Notes: a model not told the origin generated them from the sequence alone. 64,000 nt of DNA from Entomortierella parvispora (GCA_963573315.1 OY752141.1:744001-808000), one strand, 5' to 3'; counted from the stretch's first letter, positions 1-12,432 are shown. Numbers and translations are program-made.

Positions 1-74
1 ATAAAGAGCTACTTGCGGTTGTTGTTCAATTGACGTTTGCTTTCTCTCTTTTTTTTGTGTGTGTGTGTGTGCAG

Positions 75-209
75 AACGCTCTGGGCGAGGAACTAAGCGA
101 CAAGAGTGAGCAGATGGGTCAGTCGAAAGGATCGTCGGGAACTGAACCAGCAAGGCGCAAGAAGATCCGTTGTCGCTTGGGTTGGTCGAGAAGGGACATG
201 CGGGGTTGA
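75..209 (+). CDS. Possible last exon of an R-SNARE-like gene (partial)
   Basis: A long pyrimidine/GT tract ending in CAG at 72-74 looks like a 3' splice site. It is followed by 45 open codons up to TGA at 207-209; the other two forward frames close almost at once. The first residues contain LGEELSDKSEQM, which resembles the second half of an R-SNARE heptad repeat as seen in synaptobrevin- or tomosyn-like proteins. The rest is basic and does not match a known SNARE tail. Upstream exons would lie left of the window. The match is short and the exon could be chance. Confidence 0.25.
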   Translation, partial: NALGEELSDKSEQMGQSKGSSGTEPARRKKIRCRLGWSRRDMRG

Positions 210-1824
210 CAGGGATGGAGAGGAAAAGAGCAGACGTGTTGGAACAACAACAAAAGAAGAAAAACAAAAAAATGACAACAACAAAAGAAGGGAGCAATTG
301 GTTTTTGGGGGAGGAAACAAAACCCCAAAAAACGCCAGGCAAAAGGTGGAAAATTAAGAGGAGGGTGGGCGGACGGATGCAGAAAATAGTCATGGGAAGG
401 GAACAAAAGAGGGACGCGGACAGTGAGCAAGGTGAGGCGAGGGGGGGAAGGTGCGGGAAGACGACGACACAAAAAAACAAAAAAAAATAAAAAGAAGCGT
501 CGAATTGAAACTTTCTTGGACCACGATTGAGTGGGCGAAGAGAGGGTGAAGTTGACAAAAGTTGAGTTCAATGGAAATTTACCAAGCAAGGAAGGAAACA
601 GAAGGATAGACAGTGAGATGGAGTCGCCTTGTCTGGGAATTTAAGCGACTCGATCCAGGGCCAACCAACAAAACGTACACGGAGAGAACAGAACTGAAAT
701 GGCACATGGACAAGAATAGCGGTGGAGAGCACAGGAGAGAGGTGCGGTGAGGAGGAAGGACAATCTCCTCACGGGAGACGACCACAAGGACTGAAGCCCG
801 AAGAAACCAAACTTACACACGCTTTTGTTCACAAGCAACAACGAGGACAGGAAGGGAAAAGGAGTGTGGGTGACGGTGATGCTTTACTTGGATCTGTAGC
901 CGAGAAAGAGGGCGGTTAGTGAAGTGGCGCAGGGTCTCAGAGTTGAAATCGATGGAAGGAGTGGAGGCTTGGCAGGGTTCGAGAGGAGTGGAGAAGTTGA
1001 GAGGGAAATGAACTGAACAGACAAGAGGATAACAGGGCCAGCTTGGGATGAACAAACAAACAAAATAAAGAAGACAAAGCAAGAGTGGAGGTGTGCAAAG
1101 AAACGGAAGGATGGATGGACAAGGTCGTTGGTGTGAGTGCGTTGGTTGCAGCAGTGCCGTTTTTGTTACCGATAATGGTGACGAGAGGGAAGAAAAGAAG
1201 CAAGAAGGAAAGAAAGAAGTTGGCTTCCTTGGTGTTGGTGACAGGAACCCAAAAAAAAGGGTTTTAAGGTAAGGTGCGGATGAACGTAAAGAGTGAGGAA
1301 GAAAAAGGAAAAAGAGAGCGAAAGGAAAGTAGGAAGAAAGAGGCGAAAGGGACTGAAATGAAAAAGGCGATTGAATGACGATGAACGACTGAAAGCAAAC
1401 AAGGACAGACGAAAGCAGCAAAGGCAATGAAGGACGATCACACAACACAACAAAACAAAAACAACACCACCACCACCACCACCACCAATGACAAAAACAA
1501 CAACTAAACCAACCACCACGACAGCAACACCCTCTTTGCTCTTCTCAATTGAACGACGGACGAGAATGTGTGCATATAACCCAACTCGTAGTCAGAGCCT
1601 TTCTTCTTTTTGGTTCATTTCTTGCGTATCTCTCTGTTACCTCCTGGCTTTGCTTTTTTTGCTTTCGGGAAGGAGTAGAAACAGAAAAGAAAAGAAGTGT
1701 GGTTGGGCAGTTGGGTTGGTGTAGCTTTTGACTTGCCTCTCATCTGCCTGCCTTTGAATCCCCTTGCGGAAAAGAGGGAAAGAGGGATGCATGGGTGTGG
1801 ATCAACACTAATAATACTCTCATA

Positions 1825-1891
1825 GTCAGTCAGTCAGTCACTCAGTCAGTCAGTCAAGTCAGTCAGTCAGTCAATCAGTCAATCAGTCAAT
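1825..1891. repeat. Imperfect (CAGT)n tetranucleotide repeat
   Basis: About 66 bases of CAGT units interrupted by single changes (CACT, CAAGT, CAAT). It lies in spacer DNA. Confidence 0.9.
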
Positions 1892-3626
1892 TGCATGTAC
1901 TGCACCGCACCGTACTCGCTCACGCCTTTACCTCTTCCCCCTTCGGCCCTTGCTGCACCCCGCACATGTACCTTTGCTCTGAATCCGAAGAAATGACAGA
2001 ACGACGAACATTGCCCGAACATTTTGCAGCTAAAAATGTTACTCAGCAAAATAAGCAAAGAAGTGATCCATCAAGAACGATCCTCAGATAGGACCCGCAG
2101 AACAGACCAACGGGGCGGGGCGGGCGTTTTGTCTTTCGACGCATCATTTTTCGGACACGAACACTCAGCGATCGTTCTTTCCTCTTTCAGAATGTGCAGA
2201 CGGGTCCTGACGGTCCTGGCGTAAGCCTCAATTGGTCCAGAACCAAGACAGACACTCCTGGCTCCCCAGTGTTCATCTTGTTGCTGCCCCACGTCCGCTT
2301 TCTTTCAGCACTTTATTTTGTGGGTCAGCGCGCGTTACGAGACATTTCCTTCCGCCGTTGTTTCTATTGAAATTATTTTTGTTTAGTCCACTCAACAGCA
2401 CCCCAGCGACCAGTCATCCGCTCGCTCGTCGTTCCCATCAACCAAGATCTCCGCCCGCGATGAGTCCGTCGGATGTCAATCCTCTCCTTTTTGAGGTTTG
2501 ACGTGGTTCGAGTCGTCTCGTCTCAGCCCCAGTTGACTTTGTGCGGCCAGGATGTACCTCACCCATGAAAAGCGGACAAAGGAGGAGTGGAAAATTTGGC
2601 CTCACGTTTGACCTGCCGAAGTTGTGGTCACCATTTTCAGTGTTGCTTTCTGCCCCCTGAAAATCACTGGCCCAGTGCAATGGATCGATGAACAGTGGGA
2701 GAAGGCCGTCGAGTGTGATTGGTCCTTGTGTCCAGCTCACGCCCAAGCCGCGCCGAATGAGAGACCTCTTACTAACATACTCGCTCAATTGAGCATTAGG
2801 GAAAAAAAATCAGGCAAGCAGCAAAAAGCAAAAGCAAGAGAGAGAGAAAAGAAAAATAAAACACACAGACCAGGGATCAGGCATGTGCAAAAAAAAAAAA
2901 AATGGGTTACAAGATTCCCTGACGAATTTACCACCCCCATCGTACTCAGCTCACCTGTCTGGGTTCGCCCCCGATCACTGCCTTTCACCGCTTCACCCCC
3001 TCCTTTGTGCACCCTCTCCTTGCCTTTCCTTCCCATCCTGACCTCCAGGTGCGCGCAGCGATCTAGTTTCTCACGAGATACAAGGACAAAACAAAGGGAG
3101 AAAACCACCATTTCCCTGTCGCCTTTTCTGTCAGTTTGGTTTTTTTAGGTGCTCTCAATTTGTTGAACGCAGCAAACAAGGGCAAACAAGCAGGGACGAA
3201 CATGGAAGGATCAAGAACCTGCTGCTGCAGGACGAGAGCACCCATCTCTTTCAAGCCAACTCTGTTTTTTTTCGTGGTTGCACCGTTCCTGCACATTTTT
3301 CAGATGTGGCGAAAAGGCACCGACTCTTCGTGCTCTTTGGTTTCATTTTCGATAAAGAAAGAGGGGGGAGAAAAAAAGAGGTGTTCGAAGCTCTCTTGCA
3401 GGATTTGACCCAGAGGTACAACCATACAGCACCAGGGCTTTGCATGAACACACTGTTTGTTACAATCAAAAAAGTCATCTAGGGGGGGGGGGAGGGGGAA
3501 AAAGAAGTAGGGAGGACGGTGCACGCAAGAATGAAAAAAAAGGCAGAATTCCTTCGCAATTATCTGCACTGCAGCTTTGCGGCACGTCAACGGGGGGTGT
3601 AGCGGACACAATGTACCTCCGGCAGC

Positions 3627-3680
3627 AAAAAAAAAAAAAAAAAAAAAAGAATGAACGCAACCCAGTTTTTTTTTTTTTTT
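3627..3680. repeat. Poly(A) run facing a poly(T) run
   Basis: An A run of about 22 bases (3627-3648) is separated by 17 bases from a T run of about 15 bases (3666-3680). The arms are complementary and could fold into an AT hairpin. A similar T-then-A pair lies at 36483-36515. Confidence 0.85.
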
Positions 3681-4382
3681 GACCGCTTTTCGAAGCCGAA
3701 TCGATGGACAGCCCAGCAAGCCAGCCGAGAGAAGCACGAGCAAGAGCAAGACCGGTTCTTCCGCACTCTATAATTGCTTCTTCAATTGCTTTCTATCTTT
3801 CTATGACCAGGTGGACCGTGTGTGGAGGGAAGAAAAAGTGGGACCCCATCTTGCGAATTAAAGTTTATATTTGTTATTCCCAACGACAGAAATGGTCTAC
3901 GCCTATTTTTCACCTCCCTTTGATTGCTACTGGCGGGATTATCGATCGCAGGTACGGTGATTCATGCTTGCTAAAGAAAATATGAGGCAGCGGTACATCG
4001 GGTCATTGACGGAGAGAGAAGAAAAGACGTCCACCCAACGCGATTGTGTGCTGAAGAGCCCTGCTGAGCCTTGCTCCGCTCTCATGGTTGGGCCGTTCTT
4101 ACGTTGACCATGCGAGAAGGTTGCTGGCAGTTGGTGGTGCCGGCGGCCTCGCTTTGCGCCCACGACGCTGTTCACCCACCCCCTTCTGCTTTTCATGGCT
4201 CAACGATTGACTTGATCAATGAAAGTCTGGACTCTTCCACACTGTCGCCTTTTCGGCTCTCCTCGCTTCGCTTCTCTTCTCACGCCTCACTTTGTGGTGG
4301 AAGGCGTGTGAACACATGAGCAGCATTGGGGAGCAGTCCTCGGAGGTCACCGAAGTAACTAACTGTTCTCCGCCCATCTTTT

Positions 4383-4477
4383 TGTGTGTGCTTGTGTGTG
4401 TGTGTGTAAGTGTATGCTTGCGTGTGTGCTTGTGTGTGTGTGAATGTGTGTGTGTGTGTGTATGTGTGCGTATGTGA
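4383..4477. repeat. Interrupted (GT)n microsatellite
   Basis: About 95 bases of GT/TG repeats with a few interruptions, in spacer about 0.6 kb upstream of the syntaxin-like gene. Confidence 0.9.
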
Positions 4478-5096
4478 AAATCATTTTCGCCTTGCTCGCT
4501 CGGATCGATGCGATGCCTGAAAGTTCTCCTCTCACCCTCCATTTCCTAACGTAAAACGGGTTGACGACTACTCATGGGAAAACCCTCAAACCAAGAATCC
4601 AGGGACGACGCGTATCAGGCCGGAGGGGTGCATGGAGTACGTTGCAGACGATTGGATGTGGAAGTTCCCTCCTTCTCCCGCCAACATTTATGGTTTTTTG
4701 ACGTCTTGTTTGTTGGCTTTGCCATTTATTTAATTCCCACCTTTGGTCTATTTGCATCGCCCCCTCGTTCGCTCGCTCGCTCTCTAGCCCTGTCTCTTGC
4801 CCTCGGAGGTGTGTTCTCGACCCTCAAAATCGCTCGACCCTCTCCCGATGAATGTACACTTTTTTGGCTGTGTTCGCTCAGACAACGCCACGCTTCCACG
4901 TGACCAATTGACGCCACCACCACTTTTCGCCACCCCTTTTTTTAGAGCCCTTTCTTCGCGGTTGTGCGCGTGCCATATCGACGGGTCTCCTTTTTTTGCA
5001 GGTGTCTGTCTGCCTTACGCAGACTGTGCTTCCCTTTCGACTTTCTCCCTCATTCCACTTTGACCTCCTCATCTGCTCCCCTCTCTCTTCGTCGAC

Positions 5097-6899
5097 ATGT
5101 CGTTCTCAGATCTTGACAGAGAGCGTGGTCTGAGGACCCCACCCCAATCTCCTTACAAGATCGACAAGAAACCCAACTCGGCCCCTCAGATGGCGACAAG
5201 CCCCAGCAGAAACGGTGCTGGCAACGGAAACCTTCGTAGTCCCTCAGGTGGTTTAGATCAATCTCCCCGTCGTCCTCTCTCCTACGGAAACTCGTCGCCC
5301 CACCCACCCCCGGTCTCGCCAAACCAACGTCAAAAGCCTCCCGGTCCCTTGGCCCAGCACTCCCGCATTTTGCAGGACAACACACGGATTGATACCCCTC
5401 GACCCACTTTGACATCATCTTCTATCGCTGCAGCGGTGGTCGTCTCCTCAACCTCAACCTCATCTTCCTCAGGGGTATCGTCAGGGCCAGGAGGGATCAT
5501 GAGTCCTCGATCGCCCCACAGCAACGGAAATGTCAATGGAAACGGGAACAATCGTATCCTTGGAAACAATCGTCCAGGCAACCAGGAACGGCGACAGGTC
5601 CTGTCTCCGCCGACGAGTCCGCCTCAGTTTTCACCCCCGTCGAGCCCTCTGAACCATCTCCAGCACCCCCATAGAGGATTTACTCGGGTTGGCGGCGAAG
5701 GCTGGATTAACAGCGGCAGTGCCCCTCAGTCGGCAGCTTCTGGAGCCTTAAACTCGGAGGACGGATCATCTCTATCGAATGATGTAGTGATTGACGTCAA
5801 CAGCCAGGACGAGCATACGGACGGGGATCAAAATAGCAATGGCCACGGTATTAGCAACCACACCACTGCCGCCAATGGCGTCGACTCTGCCCCTTTATCA
5901 GGATCCATTCAGGATCAAGAGCATGACTATGATCTCATGGTCCGACATATCTCTCAACAAATCTTTAATATCTCTTCCAACATTGCAGTACTGGAACGAC
6001 TGGTCCCCTGTTTGGGACAACGCCACAAGGACACGGTCGAACTTCGATCCAGTCTCCATGCCGTCCTGGAAGGGACTCGAGATCTCGTCAAGTCTGCCCA
6101 TGGATTGATCAAGGCCCTGGCCAAGTATCATCAACCCACCTCTCTTACACCCGGGGGCGGCAACAGTAACGACAATGATATCGGAATCGGCTTTCGACGC
6201 CCTAACCCTTCTTCGCAAGCTGCATTGTCGGCTGAGGCTTCTGCGTGGCAGAGAAAAGTTTTGACTAGTCGAAAACAAACCCATCAGAGACTGACAAAGG
6301 ATCTAGCTTTGGCCAGCAAATCGTTCCAGGATCTCCAACGTCAGGCCCTGGAGGCCGAACGCCAAAAGGTGGCCACTCTCCGAAGATTGTCCTCGAGTGC
6401 TTCTCTTCGACGATGGAGTCAACGGCGTTCCGATCTTATGGACTTGTCCCAACAGGATATCGAACAAGGTGCTCTTTTAGTCCATGGAAATGGGGCCAGT
6501 GCTGGTTCGTCCTCCAATGCTAATAGAGGCATCCATGACCGTGAACTCTCTGTCCAAGAGGAGGCTCTCCTTCGCGAAATCTTGGCCATGGATGGAGAGA
6601 TCTCGTTGCAGGAAAGCATCCTACTAGAACGCGAATCCGAGATCCTCAAGATTGAGGAAGGCATGGGTCAGGTTTTGGAAGTGATGAAGGAATTGGGGAC
6701 GTTGGTGGTGGAGCAGAGAGCCGATGTCGACTTTATCCACGACAATGTCCTTCAGAGTCGCGGACGTATTCAACAGGGCCAACAAGAGATCTTGAAGGCG
6801 AGCGAATACCAGAGACGGTCAAGGGAGAAGCTCTGCTATTTGATCTTGATTGTCAGCACAGTAGGAGCCTTGGTCATGCTGGCGTTTGTGAGCACCTGA
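5097..6899 (+). CDS. Syntaxin-like Qa-SNARE
   Basis: Single-exon gene, 600 residues, ATG directly after a CT-rich leader. The first ~270 residues are low complexity (Pro, Ser, Asn, Gly) and probably disordered, which is unusual for a syntaxin. An N-terminal helical region follows at about 275-345, then a t-SNARE coiled coil at about 485-575. The core reads LGTLVVEQRADVD, and Gln540 matches the zero-layer glutamine of Qa-SNAREs. A hydrophobic C-terminal anchor occupies about 579-598. This order is typical of endosomal/vacuolar syntaxins (Pep12, syntaxin-7/12), which drive fusion of endosomal vesicles. Assignment to the Pep12 branch rather than another Qa-SNARE is inference. It converges on the bZIP gene that ends at 7160. 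Confidence 0.85.
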   Translation: MSFSDLDRERGLRTPPQSPYKIDKKPNSAPQMATSPSRNGAGNGNLRSPSGGLDQSPRRPLSYGNSSPHPPPVSPNQRQKPPGPLAQHSRILQDNTRIDTPRPTLTSSSIAAAVVVSSTSTSSSSGVSSGPGGIMSPRSPHSNGNVNGNGNNRILGNNRPGNQERRQVLSPPTSPPQFSPPSSPLNHLQHPHRGFTRVGGEGWINSGSAPQSAASGALNSEDGSSLSNDVVIDVNSQDEHTDGDQNSNGHGISNHTTAANGVDSAPLSGSIQDQEHDYDLMVRHISQQIFNISSNIAVLERLVPCLGQRHKDTVELRSSLHAVLEGTRDLVKSAHGLIKALAKYHQPTSLTPGGGNSNDNDIGIGFRRPNPSSQAALSAEASAWQRKVLTSRKQTHQRLTKDLALASKSFQDLQRQALEAERQKVATLRRLSSSASLRRWSQRRSDLMDLSQQDIEQGALLVHGNGASAGSSSNANRGIHDRELSVQEEALLREILAMDGEISLQESILLERESEILKIEEGMGQVLEVMKELGTLVVEQRADVDFIHDNVLQSRGRIQQGQQEILKASEYQRRSREKLCYLILIVSTVGALVMLAFVST

Positions 6900-7159
6900 G
6901 CTGGGAGATGGGGAAAGGGGGGAATGATGACTTCCCCTAGTGCGGGCTGAACAAAATAAAGAAAACGCACGGCTTCTGTTGATGAAGTTGGCAGATCCAC
7001 TCAGAAGACGCCACCAACCTTAATGATGTTTTCTTTTTCTTCTTTTTTTCACACATTCCCCTTGAAAAACAATGACGTTTTTCATCCCAACTCCCTTTTG
7101 CCGCTATTGTGCAAGTCAGTGACATTCTTTTTTTATTGTTGTATTGGGCGTTGGCTCTG

Positions 7160-8406
7160 TTACTGCAGCTGTTGCTGCAATTGCTGCTGTTGCAAAAGTG
7201 TCGACGGCGCAAGATGAAGTGTAGGCATCGAGGACCGTCGTGTTTTCCATGACCCCGTCAGGTCGTTTTCCGCCATCCACATATCCTCAGAGGCCTTTGG
7301 ACGGAGAGGGGAAGGAACGGAAGGTGACATTCGGTCATGGAGGGCGAGATTGTGCTGATAACGCATGATCGATTGATTGTGTTGTGGTTGAAAAGCGAGT
7401 TGTTGCAGTTGTTGTGGTCGTTGGGGAGATATAGGCGAATACCCCGCATTCGCGTACGGATGATGAATAATGTGCCGAGGCGAGGGTATGCTCGATCGTC
7501 CGTTGTGACCACTCATTGCCCCTCCTCCAGGACCACCACTGCGTGCGCTTGCGCCCACAGTACCGGTCCCTGTCGCGACTTGCCCTGATTGTATGTCCCT
7601 GTCGAACGCGGGCGGCTGATACTCAAGCGCCAGATGAGGGAAGGAAAACAATTGCTGTTGCTGTTGCTGCTGTTGCTGTGGAACCAACGCCGGAGGAAGA
7701 ACGTGTTGATACAACTGGGTCGCTGTCGCAGACTGTGTCGGCGTGGCTGTCATTGTCATTGCTGTGGAAGTTGAACCCGTGGACACGACAGATGAGGTCA
7801 AAGGCAGCGACAAATTCACAGTTATCGGCACTGCCTTCGATACCGCAGCCGAGAACAAAGGGTATGGCGTCCCAGTCGACCCATGTATCGTGTCTATACC
7901 GGGAATATGTAAGAAAGATAAGAAAAAGATGAGAAGGCTGCCCTGGTTTCCATTTTCTCCGATATTTGCAATGTTTGTCCCTCCCCAAAAAAAAATAATC
8001 CCACCCTCTCTGTCGGCTAAATACCGATCGTCTCTCTTTCTTTTCGCGCTAAGGAGGTCGATTGGCGCGTGGTGTGTTTTCCAATACGAAATGTAGGACA
8101 CGCGTTCGGTCTAGTCTGCCAACCAACAGTCCAGTGAAGGGGCTAAATAAACCCGTCTCGTGGTTAAATCTTACCAGATTGAACAGCCCGTAAAGGTGAC
8201 TCTATTGGCGCAGGTGAAGGCGCCATGGCAAATAGAGGATCTCTTGAAGCAATAGAAGGTCCAAGCGGCGTTGTCCTCGACGTAGGGGAGGTCATCGCCC
8301 TGTTCAAAAACTGTGGACTACAGAGAACATTATCTCCACCAATGGTTGACATAGTTGTCGGCGTAGATACAACTTCAAAACTATGGTCGAGTTGTTGTAA
8401 CCTCAG

Positions 8407-8445
<39 letters not shown>

Positions 8446-10011
8446 ATGTAGTTGTTGTTGGAGTAACGGATGCTGATGCTGTAATAGTGATATGTGATTT
8501 TGCTCATGTTGCTTCGGTTGCATGTTCTTCTTAAACGCCGATTTACCTTTCGCGTTCGCTCCTTTCGCATCACTGCTCGAAGTGGATGACCGAGGCTGAT
8601 ACTTTGGTCTTGCAACGGGTCCATTGTTGCGGTTACCGCTCAGAGTTGTGCCGGGAGTCATGGTCAGGTCTATTAAACGCATTGACACTTCACGACTGAT
8701 CGAAAGATCAATGATTCCGTGGATATCCCCTGCTGTTTCTGCGCCCAAATGGGTAGTATTGACTTTGTCCTTCACAGATATCTCACCGCTGTCTGTTTTC
8801 TGGTCTTTCGTAGCTTGCAGACGACCATTAAGTTCCAGGACAAGTTTAGAGAGCTGTAGATTCTCTGTCCGAACGAGGGCCATGATGCGATAGACCTCGT
8901 CCAATTCCTCAGCTTTGCTCTCCAGCCATTTTATATACTGCTGTTTTCGCTGACGAAACGCTCGTTGAGCTGCGCGATTCTGTTCTGCTCTCCTGATAAC
9001 AGGATCCTCACCAGAATCGTCTCCCAAGTCTTTTTTTTTATGATAGGCAAGGGAGAGCAAAAAAAATGTTTGGTGAGAAAACATTGGCAAGACTTGTCGA
9101 TCACCTACCGACAAAATCATTGAAACAATAAAGAAATAAGATATATACCAGGGAGCAGTGTTTGCGGCTGCTGGTGGTTCTGTAAACTAGGTATTGCTGA
9201 AGATGGACCTCCGATTGCTAAAGTCATTGGAAGGATCTGTCCAAAGTTATCCACATCCAGACTTGTTTTTCGGCTAAGAGATCCTTCTGATCCTGTTCCT
9301 GTCACAGATGTTTCATACTCTGACTCCATCGATTTAGCTGGCGTAGGTGTTTTCGAAGATGGGCTTTCGGCACCAAAGGACAAAGATGTTGTGAACAGTG
9401 ATGGTGATGGCTGTGCAAATGTCGTTGGGGCCGTGTTGTTGGGCTGAATGACAGGAAAAAGGACGCTAGTCGCGACATTGCCGCCAGTGGAATGGGGTTG
9501 GAGTGGATGGTTGAAGAGTGATCCAGGATCGTTCGAGTTAGTGTTCCCTTGTTGCTGCCGGACCTGCTGCTGTAGCTCCTGCAGTTGGGCCAATTGACGT
9601 TGAAGCTGCAGCTGTTGCTGATGCTTTTGTATCGCCTGTCCCTCTGCAGGTGTCTCACTTTCATCTCTTTCTATCTTGACCGCTTGATAGTCGACATCCT
9701 CCTCCATGAACAAGTCGTCGTCATTTTCGAACAGTACTATCACCCCCATGTTGTTCAAAGAGAAAAAAAAGAGAAAAAAAGCCGATTCGCATCAGCGTAG
9801 ATCGGAATGGATCTGCAGTTTTGAATAAACTCCAGTGCGAGTTTGTTTCTTGCAGGTGATGCTTACGCTGGTTCCCAGTCAATGCAAAAGACTCGAGTTT
9901 CGAAGGAGGCACACTTGGCTGCTGATAGTAGAATATGGCGGGTTCTTGCCCCTCCAGCAGGGGTGGGTCGGTCAAAGAGGAGGCCCCTTGGTCATGAAAT
10001 GGCTTCTCCAT
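7160..10011 (-). CDS. Fungal AP-1-type bZIP transcription factor
   Basis: Four exons on the minus strand: 10011-9867, 9736-9149, 9029-8175, 7893-7160. All introns are GT-AG and phase 1, giving 773 residues. The basic region at about 259-280 contains QNRAAQRAFRQRK, the signature of fungal Yap1/Pap1 factors, and is followed by a leucine-zipper heptad region. An acidic stretch (ENDDD, MEEDVD) lies near residue 50. Most of the rest is low complexity with several glutamine runs, one coded by an uninterrupted CAG tract. Yap-type factors regulate stress and detoxification genes, but no cysteine-rich redox domain is evident. The N-terminal exon rests on splice phase and an open frame; the frame stays open further upstream without another ATG close by, so the start is less certain than the rest. 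Confidence 0.8.
8406..8445 (-). repeat. CAG (polyglutamine) tract in the bZIP gene
   Basis: About 40 bases of CAG/CAA units on the coding strand, including about ten consecutive CAG codons. It encodes roughly 14 glutamines between the bZIP domain and the C terminus and is likely length-polymorphic. Confidence 0.9.
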
Positions 10012-11821
10012 GGACAATCGACACAAAACAGAGGCGCTGTTGTTGCGTGCCGAAAAGACCTCTGGGATGCACGGAAGGGCGGAATGGGCAGGCAGGGTAG
10101 GCGTGATTATTGTTTTAGCTTTCGCGTCCGTTATTATAGAGTCCACTCTCGCCGTGCGTCGCTTAGTTTCTTTGGTGTGGGATGAAGCAAGAGGGCTGTT
10201 GACCGCCTCTTTTCGTTGTTGAGTTTTGGTCTCTCTTTTTTTTCAAGCTCTTCTTCTCCTGGAATCAAAGTTCGATATGATCAAACAGAGATAGTGAATA
10301 TAGCTGGGGTGGTTGTCCTTTGCATGGTCCCAGAGTGAAAAGCACTGGAACAACAAATGGGTGGGTGCCAGCGATGAGTGAGGGAGCCGGGTGAGAGACG
10401 AGTTGCTATAACTGTTTACTGGAAAATATCTACCGTCATGGACGTTATGGATAATGTTGTTTTGGACCAAAAGGATGCAGAAGCTATTTCCCGTATTGGA
10501 AGTGGGGCGCAAAGGAGAGTCGACAAAAGTGAAAGGAGAAAGGGTGGGGTCAGCCAGCCAGGAGAGAAGGGGCGGAGGGCGGTGGACAGAGAAGATCTGC
10601 TCGGAGAATGATCAGGAAAGGTGGAGGGGGTCGAGAAGGATTGAGCGAGCTGCGCGGCGGACAAGGAGCAGCGATGAAGGGATGTGGACGGGGTGGACGG
10701 GAGGAAGGGGACGGGGGGTGTGGAGGAAGGAGGGGAAGGAGAAGATGAAAAGCAGACCATCGACGTACAAAAGCACAACAAAAAAAAACAAAAAAATAAT
10801 TGACGACGGACTGAGTTGCTTGTTTTCTATTGAACGCAGCCTGGCCACCACAGGAACCATGAGTGGACAGAAACAACCGCTGCTGGACCACTGACTAGGG
10901 CGCGGAGCAGCTAGGCCAAGAAAACAAAACACGGATAGAGTAGAGCGGGATTTGCAGTATCACAACAGGCGAAAAGACGTGATGTGATGAAGAGGTTGCC
11001 CATGGTGGGTCCAAAGAGACTGGCGGCGCACCGGCGTGCTTGAACATTTGGGAGGATTGAACACCCAGTTCTCCGTGCCCCAGCAGAGCAAGGCGAGTTA
11101 CCCATGAAGCGGAGCGAAGAAGGCCAGACGTCCAACAAGAAAGAAACCCAGTGAAATTGCTTGTGCGACCTAAAAGTGGTCGCGAAAGGGGCGGTGTGCC
11201 ACGGCAATACATGATTGTCCGCCATTCAGACGTCACTCAAATGAAAACGAGAAAATGAGCAATATATTGTAGAGCGTTCCCCGTGGCTGTGAGATCCAAG
11301 AGACGAGATCACAAAACAAGGGACGAGATCAAGGAGAAAGGCGGGCTGCAATTGCGTTTATCGTCCTTTCGTCCTTTCGTCCCCGACGGGTAGCTCGCCA
11401 GTGTCCCTCTACCGCCGTCCCTGCCCCTGTCCTAGTTTCTGTCTGCACGCTGATGATTCACAGCATCTCAGTCCCCGATTCCTGTCAACAACACACCTCC
11501 TTTCATCACCAGAGACTCCAAGATTCCAACACGGTATCCACTGGTAGGATCTACTCTGACGAAACGCGTGCATTACGCGTGTTGTCTTGACAATGAGCAA
11601 TTCTGGTGCATACCAATATCCATGCAACATGCTCAGTGACGTGAGGGCCTTTTTGAACTTGGGGTATCGTACTCTGCTGCATTAGGCTGGAAAACACACC
11701 TTTTCCCTCTGCGGTAGGACATTCAAGTTTCCCTCTTTTATTTCTTATTTTTTTTTTCCAACAATCTCTTTGCTACGTCGCTACAAGAAATGAAGTGTGG
11801 ACTAAATTATCTACGACTCGG
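10012..11821. other. Upstream region of the bZIP gene; no gene recognised
   Basis: Bases 10500-10760 are purine-rich on + and so pyrimidine-rich on the strand of the bZIP gene, as in other leaders in this window. The frame of bZIP exon 1 stays open from 10011 to about 10146 without an ATG. From 10900 to 11820 I see only short open frames with no recognisable similarity. Confidence 0.5.
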
Positions 11822-12432
11822 TCAATGTCGTATGGTCTGGTAGACTTGAATCTCCATACCCTTGTGTAGCTTATACCACGTCTCATCGCTGCTTGATCGC
11901 AGAGCAGTTGGTCCGTCATTTTTGAGGGGATGCACCTTGCTGTCTTCTAGGAAATGGCCATCCGTAGTATCTTCCATAGCTAGAAATGAGCGCCCTCATG
12001 TAGACATCAGATAAATAAATAGTCAGGCTGGGAGGTACTGAGGAATGGCAGCCGGGCACCGTTTGGGGTAGGATTTGATAGCCCTTGGTTCGGTGTGATT
12101 GACGATCGAACCAAGTCTTGCTACTCGCGTTTAGGTCAGGCGTGAGGGAAGGACGTTGACAAGCTATTGAAGGAAAAGGAAACGAAAGGATGCTCACACT
12201 TACTTGCCGTCAGATTGGTCCCACAATTGCGGCGCGGAAACTATCAGACACCAAAATCGAGCCCTGGTAGCGTAATAACACGCTTTTCTTTTAGTATGAT
12301 TGTCAACACTATTTTTGTTTTCTTAGTCAAAAACTTCTCATAGATGTAATAAAGGACGGGAGTACTTCGGAGCTTACTCACTCCTGCATTCATATCCCTC
12401 AAACTCGTGGAGTTGGAAGCAGAGCGTGACAT
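11822..12432 (-). CDS. Hypothetical small three-exon gene (81 residues)
   Basis: Tentative model with exons 12432-12382, 12240-12204 and 11979-11822. Donors are GTGAGT and GTAAGT, acceptors are GATAG and TTCTAG, and the phases agree. The last exon is open for 51 codons and looks coding (acidic start, then ETWYKLHKGMEIQVYQ). Exon 2 adds RRNCGTNL. The product is small, hydrophilic and without membrane segments. I do not recognise a family. An AT-rich TATATAT stretch lies about 40 bases upstream of the ATG. It could be a larger gene with an unseen exon in the second intron (224 bases), which contains another open stretch. Confidence 0.4.

Larger units (their letters stand above)
210..5096. other. 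Repeat-rich spacer without a convincing gene
   Basis: Open frames here are short or are artefacts of biased composition. Bases 220-1450 are purine-rich on the + strand, giving long pyrimidine-encoded minus-strand frames rich in Ser, Pro, Leu and Phe with no recognisable domain. From 1800 on there are tetranucleotide, GT and homopolymer repeats, listed separately. The last 100 bases are a CT-rich leader of the syntaxin-like gene that starts at 5097. Confidence 0.6.

Noticed and set aside
813-1448. Long minus-strand open frame (over 200 codons)
   Set aside because: It reads a pyrimidine-rich tract, giving Ser/Pro/Leu/Phe-only sequence with no domain; open frames of this kind appear in every CT-rich leader here.
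3440-3749. Short frames around the poly(A)/poly(T) runs, possible retroposon tail
   Set aside because: No reverse transcriptase, target-site duplication or source gene is visible; the runs are simple repeats.
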